From the NCBI GenBank assembly GCA_013289175.1, contig JABDAN010000021.1, positions 1 through 39,733 of the forward strand: a DNA stretch of 39,733 nucleotides. The letters are read 5' to 3'. The notes beneath the pieces were generated by a model, which saw only the letters and a list, made by a program, of their open reading frames with translations, was not told the origin of the DNA and ran no database searches. Shown one piece after another: positions 9,027 through 17,141 of the stretch (its first letter is position 1; every line of letters starts with the position of its first letter). A program made the translations under genes and the position numbers. Source of the DNA: Bacteroidota bacterium. GTDB taxonomy: Bacteria; Bacteroidota; Bacteroidia; Chitinophagales; Chitinophagaceae.

Positions 9027-9638
9027 TTAATGCCCCCCAAAATCGAATACCAATCCGCCGGTAAATCCAAACAGGAGAATCGTGGAGTAGGTGGTATAAG
9101 AATAAGGAGGGTAGCCATATCCCGGGGAATAAAATGCAGTTCCCGTTGCCTGTGCCGCACCCAATAATTGAGCACCGATTTTAACTCCGACAGAGCTGCT
9201 GGCTTTAAATTTCACCCCTGCTTTCAGATCCCAAGCAAATTTGGTGGTGTTGGCGGAGGCAGTGATAATGGCTGCACCCAAACCAATTCCGCCGTAAGGT
9301 TGGATCTTGGGATTGTTCAACAAGTATTGTTCAAAATTCAGCAAAATAGTAGAAATCGTTGCCGTCGTATTACTGAATAGCTGATTGTTGCCAAGATAGG
9401 AATACATGGGAATATGGGTCCTCTGGTATTGATACAACAATTCTAGTCCTGTTCCTTGCGGGTTTACCCCTTCAAGAGACGCTCCAAATATGCCGCCAGC
9501 ATTGATATAGGCATAGGCATTTCCAAAATTGACCTTGTCGCGGAAATCATACCCGCCATACAGATTCAAAGACAAATGCTGTGAAAAACCGGTTGCCGCC
9601 ATAAATAGGACGACGGAAGTGATCAGTAATTTTTTCAT
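9027..9638 (-). CDS. Outer-membrane beta-barrel protein, paralog A
   Basis: Small outer-membrane protein of 203 residues. The start at ATG 9638 gives a clean signal peptide (MKKLLITSVVLFMAATGFSQ); the frame stays open for 36 codons further upstream but that extension has no signal. The mature part is a run of short alternating aromatic/glycine strands ending in GGLVFDFGGH, the profile of an eight-stranded barrel. It shares YGGIGLGAAII and overall length with the protein at 10292-10903, so the two are paralogs lying back to back. No enzymatic motif is seen. Function is unknown; such proteins are usually structural or porin-like. Confidence 0.75.
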   Translation of the reverse strand: MKKLLITSVVLFMAATGFSQHLSLNLYGGYDFRDKVNFGNAYAYINAGGIFGASLEGVNPQGTGLELLYQYQRTHIPMYSYLGNNQLFSNTTATISTILLNFEQYLLNNPKIQPYGGIGLGAAIITASANTTKFAWDLKAGVKFKASSSVGVKIGAQLLGAAQATGTAFYSPGYGYPPYSYTTYSTILLFGFTGGLVFDFGGH

Positions 9639-10291
9639 AATAGTTTTAATATGGTGATGATAGGATTGACTATAACAAATGGATTGATCCAAATTTTCTC
9701 TTACCTGCGCATGTGCAGAACTTTTTCCAACCTGAATGCTCAACATTCACTACTTAATGAATCTTCAATTGCCAAATTACGTGTTTAACCCATTTCAACA
9801 TCCATCGGCTCAAAAATTCCATTAAGTAAATCAAGCATCACTATGGCGGGTTTTGGGTTGAAGGCATCGTAGATTGTTATTTTTAGAAAATATAAAGTTA
9901 CTTTAAACGGATATTAATTTTTTCAAGTTTGCCTGATGACTTGAATGGCACTTATAATCTGCAGAAACCGGAAATCCGGTTTCATTCCCAGATCCATTAT
10001 CTCATCCAAAATGAACCGATACCAGCATTCCTGTTATTTTGGTAATATAATTTGGGACACTGTAAATCCAACATAATCAATTGAATATCAATAATTTTTG
10101 CTTTCTTTGGTTAGATGCCTTTCTAAATAAATTAAAATGTTTTTATTTTTTTGACTTGTAATCTTTCTTGTAGGTGCGACTGGCACAAATAAGGCGTCAC
10201 TTCGAATATCCATCTTATTTTGGTAGCACCCTGGTTGGTGAGATTACACTGTATAAGACTTGTAAATCACAACTATCCGTAACTTCATTTC
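9639..10291. other. Intergenic region between divergent barrel genes
   Basis: Shared upstream region of 653 bases for the two divergent barrel paralogs. It is AT-rich, with no convincing coding frame on either strand. The one clear structure is the inverted repeat at 9965-9982. Confidence 0.5.
9965..9982. repeat. Short inverted repeat AAACCGGA-aa-TCCGGTTT
   Basis: Eight-base arms around a two-base centre, between the divergent barrel genes. A related imperfect version lies at 18702-18723 (AAACC, GGA, TCC, GGTTT in the same order with small insertions). It could be an operator or a small hairpin; no T run follows. Confidence 0.4.
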
Positions 10292-10903
10292 ATGAAAACC
10301 AGACTAACTTTAATATTACTTTTCAGTTTTTTTAGCATGTTTTCTTATGGCCAGCATTTTGAAATTACGGCTTTTGGAGGTGGTACCTTTGATGCCGGGA
10401 TTGATAGTTATAGTGCCAACTACTACAAGGCAAAAGTAGGCGGGAGCTTTCATTTTGGAGGCGCTCTCGATTATTTTGTAAGTGCGCATACCAGTATTGG
10501 CGTAAACGTAATAAGTCAACCCACATCCGGATATTTATACGGAAGTGGAATGCAAGAGAATGTCAGCGATCCAATGAATATTACCTATATTCTTGCTGAA
10601 GGAAATCAGTTTTTTGGGCAGGGCAAAATAAAAGAATATGGTGGTATCGGTCTTGGAGCTGCCATCATCTCTCCTTCCGGGTACACCAGCGCGACTCGGT
10701 TTGCGGTAGATATTCATGCAGGCCTGCATTTCGAAATTTCTGACAACATCGCAATTCGAATACAGCTTCAGTTGGATCAGCCTATTGACGGGGGTGGATA
10801 TGGTATCGGTATTGGTACAGGAGGAGGTAATGTGGATGTCACTGGCTACGCTACCATTTTACAATTCGGCGGAAATTTAGGGATCGTGTATCGGTTTAAA
10901 TAA
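10292..10903 (+). CDS. Outer-membrane beta-barrel protein, paralog B
   Basis: Secreted small barrel protein of 203 residues with a signal peptide ending at about residue 20 (FSYGQ). The mature chain has short amphipathic strands, glycine-rich turns (IGIGTGGGN) and a terminal strand GGNLGIVYRFK, consistent with an outer-membrane barrel. It shares YGGIGLGAAII, length and layout with the divergent protein at 9027-9638, from which it differs mostly in the loops. The pair probably arose by duplication and inversion. No function can be assigned. The start is the ATG at 10292. Confidence 0.75.
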   Translation: MKTRLTLILLFSFFSMFSYGQHFEITAFGGGTFDAGIDSYSANYYKAKVGGSFHFGGALDYFVSAHTSIGVNVISQPTSGYLYGSGMQENVSDPMNITYILAEGNQFFGQGKIKEYGGIGLGAAIISPSGYTSATRFAVDIHAGLHFEISDNIAIRIQLQLDQPIDGGGYGIGIGTGGGNVDVTGYATILQFGGNLGIVYRFK

Positions 10904-11005
10904 GCATTTAAGTTTTATAGTATAGTCTGGATATCCTGAGCCATCAGTTCCTGCAAAACTCGTTTTTCAGATGAAATCATCTATCTTAAACGAAATATTT
11001 TCAGT

Positions 11006-11557
11006 ATGAAAAACAGGAGAGAATTTTTCCATCTAAGTTCGCTGGGGTTTTTGAGTCCTTTGATGTCTTCCCCATTGCTGCAAAGCTTAAGAGAGAATGA
11101 CAATAAAAAGGGCATAGTGTGTCAACCAGAAGATGGGGAAACTTTTCTCGTCAGGGAAAACACGCCAATAACAATACAGGTTTCTAAAAAGACGGACTCC
11201 GTCGAAACCATTTCGATTTGTACGGAAGAAATTCAGCCGGGTAACCAAATACCTGTTCATAAGCACCTGTATGCAGACGAATTCTTCATATTTCTGGGGG
11301 GCAATGGAACTATTGAAATTAATGGCGTGGAATTCCCCGTCAAGTCCGGAACCAGTGGATTTGTTCCCCGTGCCACCTGGCACAGCATCCGGAATATTGA
11401 TAATTCTGCCGTACTGGCTTTCAGTTTTGGATATTCTCCGGCAGGGTTTGAAGATTTCTTTCGCCAGATTGGTACACCGAAAGGATTTCCTTTCAAGGCA
11501 AAACCAAGGGAGGAAGTTTTAGTGATCTCGGAAAAATATGGAATGGTTTTTAAATGA
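11006..11557 (+). CDS. Exported cupin-domain protein (Tat-like signal)
   Basis: Single-domain cupin of 183 residues. The N-terminus KNRREFF followed by a weakly hydrophobic stretch looks like a twin-arginine signal, suggesting that it is folded and metal-loaded before export. Cupin motif 1 is visible as PGNQIPVHKHLYADEFF, with two His and a Glu as metal ligands. Motif 2 is GFVPRATWHSIRN, with the third His. Cupins of this size include dioxygenases, isomerases and sugar-binding proteins, so the reaction cannot be named. It has 102 bases before it and 395 after it and seems to be transcribed alone. Confidence 0.75.
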   Translation: MKNRREFFHLSSLGFLSPLMSSPLLQSLRENDNKKGIVCQPEDGETFLVRENTPITIQVSKKTDSVETISICTEEIQPGNQIPVHKHLYADEFFIFLGGNGTIEINGVEFPVKSGTSGFVPRATWHSIRNIDNSAVLAFSFGYSPAGFEDFFRQIGTPKGFPFKAKPREEVLVISEKYGMVFK

Positions 11558-11952
11558 TGACGGAATAAAGAACCTGAATGCTCAAAAAAATCCCACTCAC
11601 TAAAGTCGCAGTTTACCAATAGCATCTTATTCTAGTTGGATAGATGAAAAAACTGATTCATATACCCTATTCACGTGCAGTAAGCGCCCGTCCTGATCCA
11701 TCCGCCTGCTTCCGTGATCATCCATATCAATAAGAATAAACACCTACTGCATTAAATGACAGTACCTCAAACATTTTTAGGTATATTATTATGGTTAATA
11801 TCTATCATAGGCTACTTCCCACTACCATGATTTGGATAATGCTATAACAAATTTATTTTCAATAAGCCATCTTATTCTCATGCATCGCGAACAATCTTCC
11901 ACTCTGCCCTGTTACACCTGATATAATTCATCGAAATTCATTCATAAATAAA
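11558..11952. other. Gene-free stretch before the flavoprotein reductase
   Basis: AT-rich sequence of 395 bases. Only very short frames exist, including a 29-codon one from an ATG near 11643, and none has recognisable protein character. No terminator hairpin, repeat or RNA gene was seen. Confidence 0.5.
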
Positions 11953-12618
11953 ATGAAGGAAATAGTCAGAATAAAGGAAATTTTCCAAGTCACTCACGAT
12001 GTAAAATGCTTTCGTGTCGAAAAACCGGACTGTTATATTTACATGCCGGGGCATGCCACAGATGTGTCTATTAACAAAACGGGTCTGGAAGAAGAAACCA
12101 GGCCATTTACTTTTACAGGTTTGACGGATGCACCTTTCCTGGAGTTTACAATTAAACGATACCCAAACCATCACGGAGTGACCGACCGATTACACCAACT
12201 TGTAGTAGGTGATGAATTAATTATTCGTGATTCTTGGGGTGCAATAGAATACAAAAAACCGGGCTATTTCATCGCCGGAGGCGCCGGGATAACACCTTTT
12301 ATAGCAATTCTTAGATCATTGTATGCTACGAATCAAATCCTGGGCAACAAGCTCTTTTTCTCAAATAAGACTGGTTCCGACATTATTTACAAGGAAGAAT
12401 TACTTAAAATAATGGGACCAAACGTCATTTTTGTCCTAACCAGAGAAAAGGAAGATAAAATGTTGAACGGCCGGATCGATAAATCTTTTTTGACTAACCA
12501 TGCGACTGATTTCAATAAAAACTTTTACGTCTGCGGCCCTGACGCAATGGTTATTGAACTGACTTCCATCCTACAAGAAGCTGGGGTGTCACCAGATTCA
12601 CTTGTTTTTGAAAAATAG
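11953..12618 (+). CDS. FNR-type flavoprotein reductase
   Basis: FAD/NAD(P)-dependent oxidoreductase of the ferredoxin-NADP reductase superfamily, 221 residues, cytoplasmic. The N-terminal FAD domain has the RPFTFTG flavin-binding motif near residue 50. The C-terminal nucleotide domain has GGAGITPF near 108-115 and the closing motif YVCGPDAM near 193-200. There is no 2Fe-2S domain before or after it, so it must pass electrons to a separate partner such as a flavodoxin, ferredoxin or oxygenase. No such partner is adjacent. It stands alone, convergent with the SnoaL-like gene. Confidence 0.85.
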   Translation: MKEIVRIKEIFQVTHDVKCFRVEKPDCYIYMPGHATDVSINKTGLEEETRPFTFTGLTDAPFLEFTIKRYPNHHGVTDRLHQLVVGDELIIRDSWGAIEYKKPGYFIAGGAGITPFIAILRSLYATNQILGNKLFFSNKTGSDIIYKEELLKIMGPNVIFVLTREKEDKMLNGRIDKSFLTNHATDFNKNFYVCGPDAMVIELTSILQEAGVSPDSLVFEK

Positions 12619-12781
12619 GAATCAAACTGGCTGGCTAGAAGAAGTTTTTCTGGAAAAAGCACTTACTGCTGCAAATCCAATATATGAAACACTTTTTTTC
12701 GTAACAGTAGCAACTTATGCAGATTAAACTTTTTCAATTCATAGTCGGTCTGTTTTACTTTTGCACTTAAATTATCTACGC

Positions 12782-13231
12782 CTACCTATTTTCTATCCAA
12801 TCAACCATTAGCTTTCGCTGAGCGAAAAGCCATTTCCCACTTTTCTTTACAAAACTGTCATGATATTTAATATTTGCAATCATTAGTTTTTGAACTCCTT
12901 CATTGATGGTTTGATGATGCGCAATACAGTATGCAATACCGGTTGCAGTGTCATCACTAAGTTGCAGCACCGTACTTTGTCCGTTAAAATGCATGGTTGC
13001 GCGATACGTGTTAAGGTTATCAAATACTGGCAACAGGTCTGATCTTTTGCTAATGTTTTGAGTCGGCACAGATGACTTAGCATCCATATAAACAATAAAG
13101 CGCGTGTCTTCTGTAAAGAGATCCATTTGTCCCTGCGCATCCCGGGTGTCTGCACAATACGCATACTGATCTATCAGGTTGCGGATGGCCAATCTGTCGG
13201 CCGCTTGTTGTAATTCATTTTCAATGTTCAT
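12782..13231 (-). CDS. SnoaL-like (NTF2 fold) protein
   Basis: Cytoplasmic protein of 149 residues with the NTF2/SnoaL_4 layout. It has N-terminal helices (LAIRNLIDQYAYCADTRDAQ), then MDLFTEDTRF, a central sheet and a final strand near WLFAQRKLMVDWIE. The D/H positions seen in polyketide cyclases and ketosteroid isomerases of this fold are only partly recognisable, so catalysis is uncertain. It lies 10 bases downstream of the AraC regulator gene on the same strand and probably belongs to the same transcript. It may be a target or partner of that regulator. Confidence 0.75.
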   Translation of the reverse strand: MNIENELQQAADRLAIRNLIDQYAYCADTRDAQGQMDLFTEDTRFIVYMDAKSSVPTQNISKRSDLLPVFDNLNTYRATMHFNGQSTVLQLSDDTATGIAYCIAHHQTINEGVQKLMIANIKYHDSFVKKSGKWLFAQRKLMVDWIENR

Positions 13232-13241
13232 GGTATTTAAT

Positions 13242-14078
13242 TTAAAATATCTTTTTTCGTTTAATGCTTCCGGGAGTTACACCAAATTTCCGCTTGAAAG
13301 AAGTATAAAAATGAGAGAGATTTTCAAATCCAACTTCAAGATAAATTTCCGTAGGCTTTCGTTTTGTTTGTTTAATAAGATGGTAAGCTTCTGTCAATCT
13401 CTTGCCCTGCAACCATTTTCGGGGAGAAGTATGAAAGGTTTGGCTAAAATCTCTTTTAAAAGCTGGCAAACTCCTTCCTGTGAGCTTTGCAAAATGGCCT
13501 ATCGGCACATTGTAATGATAATTTTGTAACATAAATTTTCCAAGGTCAATTTTATACGGCTCTGAAAAATCGAACAAAAAAGACTTTAAAGTAGGTTTTA
13601 GATCTAAAAGCAGTTCTATTGCTTCATTGATTTTAATAGCCACCAATTTTTTGCTTACTTTTTTAGAATTCGTTACATAGGGTAATAAAGACTTAAAATA
13701 ACCTCTCAGCAATTCACCAGGATTTAGCAACAGGATTTTTTGCCCTGTATACCATTTGTTTTCGCAAATTGCATTGTCTGCTGCATATTGTCGTACAGCT
13801 GCATCTGTTAGTATTATAGAAATACTTTTATATACTTTATCAGTGCCAGGAATTTTTATGGATTTTGCTAATTGGTTTTTTTGAGTCAGAAGTAGCTGAT
13901 TCTTTTTTAAGGTCAGCTTCCCGCTTTGATGCTGAATAAATGTTTCGCCCGAAAACTGAAACGACAAAACATGGTAGGGTAAAAATTGTTCATAGTTACT
14001 ATATTTCCGCTCAAATGTGCAGGAATACACAAAGCTGTCTTCTAATACTCGTGTTACAGGTATGACCTTTGCTTTCAT
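13242..14078 (-). CDS. AraC-family transcriptional regulator
   Basis: DNA-binding regulator of 278 residues. The N-terminal part (about 1-165) is a cupin-like ligand-binding or dimerisation region with no close family visible. The C-terminal part (about 178-275) holds two helix-turn-helix motifs, IGHFAKLTGRSLPAFKRDF and PTEIYLEVGFENLSHFYTSF, followed by KRKFGVTPGSIK, the AraC signature. Its ATG overlaps the stop of the upstream membrane-protein gene by four bases (14075-14078), indicating translational coupling. A direct repeat upstream of that operon (14621-14661) is a plausible autoregulatory site. Confidence 0.9.
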   Translation of the reverse strand: MKAKVIPVTRVLEDSFVYSCTFERKYSNYEQFLPYHVLSFQFSGETFIQHQSGKLTLKKNQLLLTQKNQLAKSIKIPGTDKVYKSISIILTDAAVRQYAADNAICENKWYTGQKILLLNPGELLRGYFKSLLPYVTNSKKVSKKLVAIKINEAIELLLDLKPTLKSFLFDFSEPYKIDLGKFMLQNYHYNVPIGHFAKLTGRSLPAFKRDFSQTFHTSPRKWLQGKRLTEAYHLIKQTKRKPTEIYLEVGFENLSHFYTSFKRKFGVTPGSIKRKKIF

Positions 14079-14578
14079 TGTTTTCCGGCTAGTAGCTCTT
14101 GATGATATGCCGTATTTCTGGCTCCAGTGTTGCTATCAATAAACACTAATACGGTCATCAATGCAATAGTAGTAATGCCAATAGCTCGCCCCAAAGGTGC
14201 ATTTACAAACATTATGACTAATGCAGCTGCAATAATAACAATGGGAAGCACTTTAAAAACCAGTGAAAGGTCATGTTGAGATTTTGCTGTACGCAATGTT
14301 TCTGCTTGGACAAATGCCTTTGAGTTAGTATTACAAGCTGTTTCAAATTGCTCAATACGTGGATAGTTAGCAAAATACAAACCCGCCGCTACGGCGACAA
14401 CCAATAGACCGGCTACCAACATTGGAAATACAAAGGCTTTTGCCATAGCAGTTTTGCCCAATTGCCAAAAGCCAATAGATGTCAAGAAAAATAGAAAACT
14501 GATCAGTAAACTAATTTTAGCAGAAAATATTTCGGCTTTTGCCCAATCTAAACTTACTTTTAAAATATCCATTTCCAA
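14075..14578 (-). CDS. Four-helix integral membrane protein, AraC operon leader
   Basis: Hydrophobic protein of 167 residues with about four membrane segments in two pairs: ISLLISFLFFLTSIGFW and AFVFPMLVAGLLVVAVAAGL, then VFKVLPIVIIAAALVIMFV and IGITTIALMTVLVFI. A soluble loop of roughly 40 residues lies between the pairs (FETACNTNSKAFVQ). No enzymatic motif is seen. It is translationally coupled to the AraC regulator and heads the operon membrane protein - AraC - SnoaL. It could act as a sensor or as the target of the regulator; function is unknown. Confidence 0.65.
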   Translation of the reverse strand: MEMDILKVSLDWAKAEIFSAKISLLISFLFFLTSIGFWQLGKTAMAKAFVFPMLVAGLLVVAVAAGLYFANYPRIEQFETACNTNSKAFVQAETLRTAKSQHDLSLVFKVLPIVIIAAALVIMFVNAPLGRAIGITTIALMTVLVFIDSNTGARNTAYHQELLAGKQ

Positions 14579-14620
14579 ATGACATTGAGTTTTGTAAAGG
14601 TGAGTTTTTTTGGGGGGAAT

Positions 14621-14661
14621 TTATTTGCTGTACGGCTCAATTATTATTTGGTGTAAGGCTC
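14621..14661. promoter_or_regulatory. Tandem 18-bp direct repeat upstream of the AraC operon
   Basis: Two copies of TTATTTGsTGTAmGGCTC (14621-14638 and 14644-14661) match at 16 of 18 bases and are spaced 23 bp start to start, about two helical turns on one DNA face. They lie 43-83 bases upstream of the first gene of the leftward operon. AraC-family proteins typically bind direct repeats with about this spacing, so this is a candidate operator. Confidence 0.5.
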
Positions 14662-14775
14662 TTTTTGGTAGACTATAATTTCTATTTATCCAGTGCTCAC
14701 CAAAGTATTTACTAGTAATTAGCACACCCACAGCCCGTGTATAGACGAGAATAAATCGTTGTTGCCGATCGCTGC

Positions 14776-15780
14776 TCACGATTTTAAAAACTGTAACAAT
14801 GGTTGAATGAACCTATTAAATGCTTCGATGTGTGGTACGTGGCCGAGGCCATCGAGCTCGACAAGCAGCGACCCTTTTATTTTTTCATGCGTCAATTTTC
14901 CTAGTTCAGGATAATTGCCTAAGGTTTTTCTTACGTCTTCGCTTACTAAATTTTTCCCCAACGCTGTTCTGTCCAATTGGCCAATGATTAACAATGTAGG
15001 TGCTTTTATATTTTCAAATTCGTAGCACACCGGTTGCGTATATATCATGTCATATGTAAGGGCGGAGTTCCAAGCAATTCGTGCATAGTTTTTATCCAAG
15101 GTCCATCCTGCTTCCACTTTCAACAATTCTTCATACTCAGGTTTCCATGTGCCGTGATAATAGCTTTCCTGTTCATATTTTTTAAAAGAATAATAATCTT
15201 CCTTTAGTTCAATCTGGTACCATTGATCAACAGATTGATAAGGTACTTTAACTTTCCAGTCTTCCAAACCAATTGGATTTTCTAAAATAAATTTTTCAAC
15301 TGATTCAGGATACATCAAGGCAAACCTTGTCGCGACCATCCCACCCATTGAATGGCCAAGTAAGTAAATTTTTTTTATGCCAAGTGTATCCAGTATTGCT
15401 TTTGTGTTTTGGCAAAGCAACTGAAATGTATATTGTATGTGCAGCGGTTTCGAGGATTTCCCAAAACCGATTTGGTCAGGGATGATTACTCGGTATCCAT
15501 TTTCTGCTAATACTTGGGCGGTTTGTCCCCAATATGCGCCGTTAAAATTTTTTCCATGCAACAGCATTACCACATTACCGTTTGCATTCGCTGGATTCAC
15601 ATCCATGTAGGCCATTTTTAAAGTTTCTCCCTGGATCTTAAGTGTAATAAATTGAACAGGATAAGGATATTGGTAATTAGTAAGATCAATATCATAAGGT
15701 GTAATAGCTGGCTGTTGTGCTATGGCATTCGAAGCGATCAATAGGGAACACATAAAAATTGATTTAGTTAGTGCATACAT
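14776..15780 (-). CDS. Secreted alpha/beta hydrolase
   Basis: Exported serine hydrolase with alpha/beta fold, 334 residues from the ATG at 15780. The frame is open 20 codons further upstream, but the start chosen gives a signal peptide ending near SNAIAQ. An oxyanion segment MLLHGKNFNG is followed by PDQIGFGKSSKP. The nucleophile elbow is LLGHSMGG, the acid is the Asp in IIGQLDRTA, and the His is in DGLGHVPHIEAF, so the triad is complete. It resembles the epoxide-hydrolase/haloalkane-dehalogenase/esterase branch, which cannot be split further by eye. It is transcribed leftward and ends 197 bases before the membrane-protein/AraC operon. Confidence 0.88.
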   Translation of the reverse strand: MYALTKSIFMCSLLIASNAIAQQPAITPYDIDLTNYQYPYPVQFITLKIQGETLKMAYMDVNPANANGNVVMLLHGKNFNGAYWGQTAQVLAENGYRVIIPDQIGFGKSSKPLHIQYTFQLLCQNTKAILDTLGIKKIYLLGHSMGGMVATRFALMYPESVEKFILENPIGLEDWKVKVPYQSVDQWYQIELKEDYYSFKKYEQESYYHGTWKPEYEELLKVEAGWTLDKNYARIAWNSALTYDMIYTQPVCYEFENIKAPTLLIIGQLDRTALGKNLVSEDVRKTLGNYPELGKLTHEKIKGSLLVELDGLGHVPHIEAFNRFIQPLLQFLKS

Positions 15781-16014
15781 ACATCCTGGTTTACGGGTAT
15801 AACCATTTATACTGAAGGCATCAGATGAAAGTGAGGACACTGAAATTAAGAAATTCTTGGACTTCCCGGCTCAAAATTAATCAATAAGGAACTTGGGATA
15901 ATCGCCAAAACGCGCATAACCCTTTAGTTCCCTGGCTCAGAATTTGGGAAGACATTAGGAAGTTGGCTGATAGATTGGTACAGGATTTGAACCCATCCCC
16001 TGATAACGATTTAT

Positions 16015-16215
16015 ATGAAAAAATCTTGGACAGAAAATAAACGCGGATCTGTGACTATTACAGATTTTAGTGACCAAAATATATTCAAAGATCTAGAGCT
16101 GGCACAACGTACGCAGCTGCCACCCTCGAAAGAGGAGATTAAACGGTTGAACGAAATTGCATCTCAACCTCCTTTCAGTTATATCTACAAAGCGAAAGCA
16201 AACAAAGTGCGTTAA
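16015..16215 (+). CDS. Small protein of unknown function
   Basis: Frame of 66 codons from an ATG. The product is charged and soluble, with SKEEIKRLNEIASQPP in the middle and a basic tail. There is no signal peptide, membrane segment or known motif. Amino-acid usage looks protein-like. Its start overlaps the end of another open frame (15888-16040) that lacks a start codon. It may be a real small gene or the surviving part of a decayed locus. Confidence 0.4.
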   Translation: MKKSWTENKRGSVTITDFSDQNIFKDLELAQRTQLPPSKEEIKRLNEIASQPPFSYIYKAKANKVR

Positions 16216-16475
16216 CAAACCATTTTATATTCCCCCATCAAGATGGAATTAGATTTTGCCGGGTTTGCATAAATTGTTTTTGACGTGTAATGAGCGGGTC
16301 CTTACAATCATCGTAAACGATTGATTATAAACCTTTAATGTGTCAGGTTCTGGAATAACTTCTACATCGTGTATTTGCCGAATATATTGGGATTCCAGTA
16401 AAGGTTATTTCTTTGCATTACCTCTAAAAGAATGAGCATTAAACTTCTTTTGCTCTATTATGCCCAATATTGTTA

Positions 16476-16847
16476 CTAGTTTCCCAAAGGATCTATGTTA
16501 CTCGTTTCAACCATTAGCATTACCGTTTTTTCTTTGGCTCGCGTTCGGTGCATGACTCCTTTCGGGACTGTAGTTCCTGTCATTGGTAGCAGTTCAATGG
16601 TTCTATCCTTCAGGTCAATATAAAGTTTACCGGAGAGTACAAAGAAAAATTCATCATCCTCGTCATGTTTGTGCCAATGATACTCGCCTTCTACGATTCC
16701 AAGCCTAACAGCGCTATCATTCACGCGGGTCAACGTCTGATTGAACCATTTTTCAGTGTTCTCTGCAATGATAGCGGGCACATCGATAAGTTGTAAATTT
16801 TCATATTTTACATTCATCAGCTGTTTATATTCAACAGGATTATTCAT
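16476..16847 (-). CDS. Small cytoplasmic cupin protein
   Basis: Single cupin domain of 123 residues with no signal peptide. Motif 1 reads GEYHWHKHDEDDEFFFVLSG, with two metal-ligand His and a Glu. Motif 2 is GTTVPKGVMHRTRA, with the third His. The Asp/Glu-rich stretch between them and the small size are typical of stand-alone bacterial cupins whose ligand is unknown. The ATG at 16817 is an alternative start. It is divergent from the dienelactone hydrolase gene across 294 bases. That spacer contains a 7-bp inverted repeat at 17018-17035. Confidence 0.8.
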   Translation of the reverse strand: MNNPVEYKQLMNVKYENLQLIDVPAIIAENTEKWFNQTLTRVNDSAVRLGIVEGEYHWHKHDEDDEFFFVLSGKLYIDLKDRTIELLPMTGTTVPKGVMHRTRAKEKTVMLMVETSNIDPLGN

Positions 16848-17141
16848 GGTATACTATTATTAAGATTCTTTAACTATAAAATTAAGGTGAAATTTCTAAT
16901 TCACTAAGTTCGCTTCTTACTTAAAACACAGAAACATATCAAATCAATTCTATTAGTTTTATCGACCATCCTTATCTGACAGGACTACAAAGAAGTGCCA
17001 ACCGGTCAGCATTCATCGATTTTTCGATAAAAATCAGTCAGAAAGGTTTCTGCTATCTTACTGCTTTAGTTGACTATCTTTAAAAAGCTACGACGTTGCT
17101 TCAGGGCCTAAAAAGTCCACAATTCCAGGCAAAATTAAACT

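Noticed and set aside
9729-11585. A 15-base match, AACCTGAATGCTCAA, near 9729 and 11570.
   Set aside because: A single 15-base match is expected by chance in a window of this size and the flanks do not match.
12751-12768. TACTTTTG, a TAnnTTTG promoter-like element on the plus strand.
   Set aside because: It points into the 3' end of a leftward gene and has no -33 element.
15968-15986. On the minus strand this reads GGGTTCAAATCC, like a tRNA T-arm.
   Set aside because: No anticodon or D arm can be folded upstream, the acceptor stem does not pair, and the segment lies inside a protein-like frame. A chance match is more likely.
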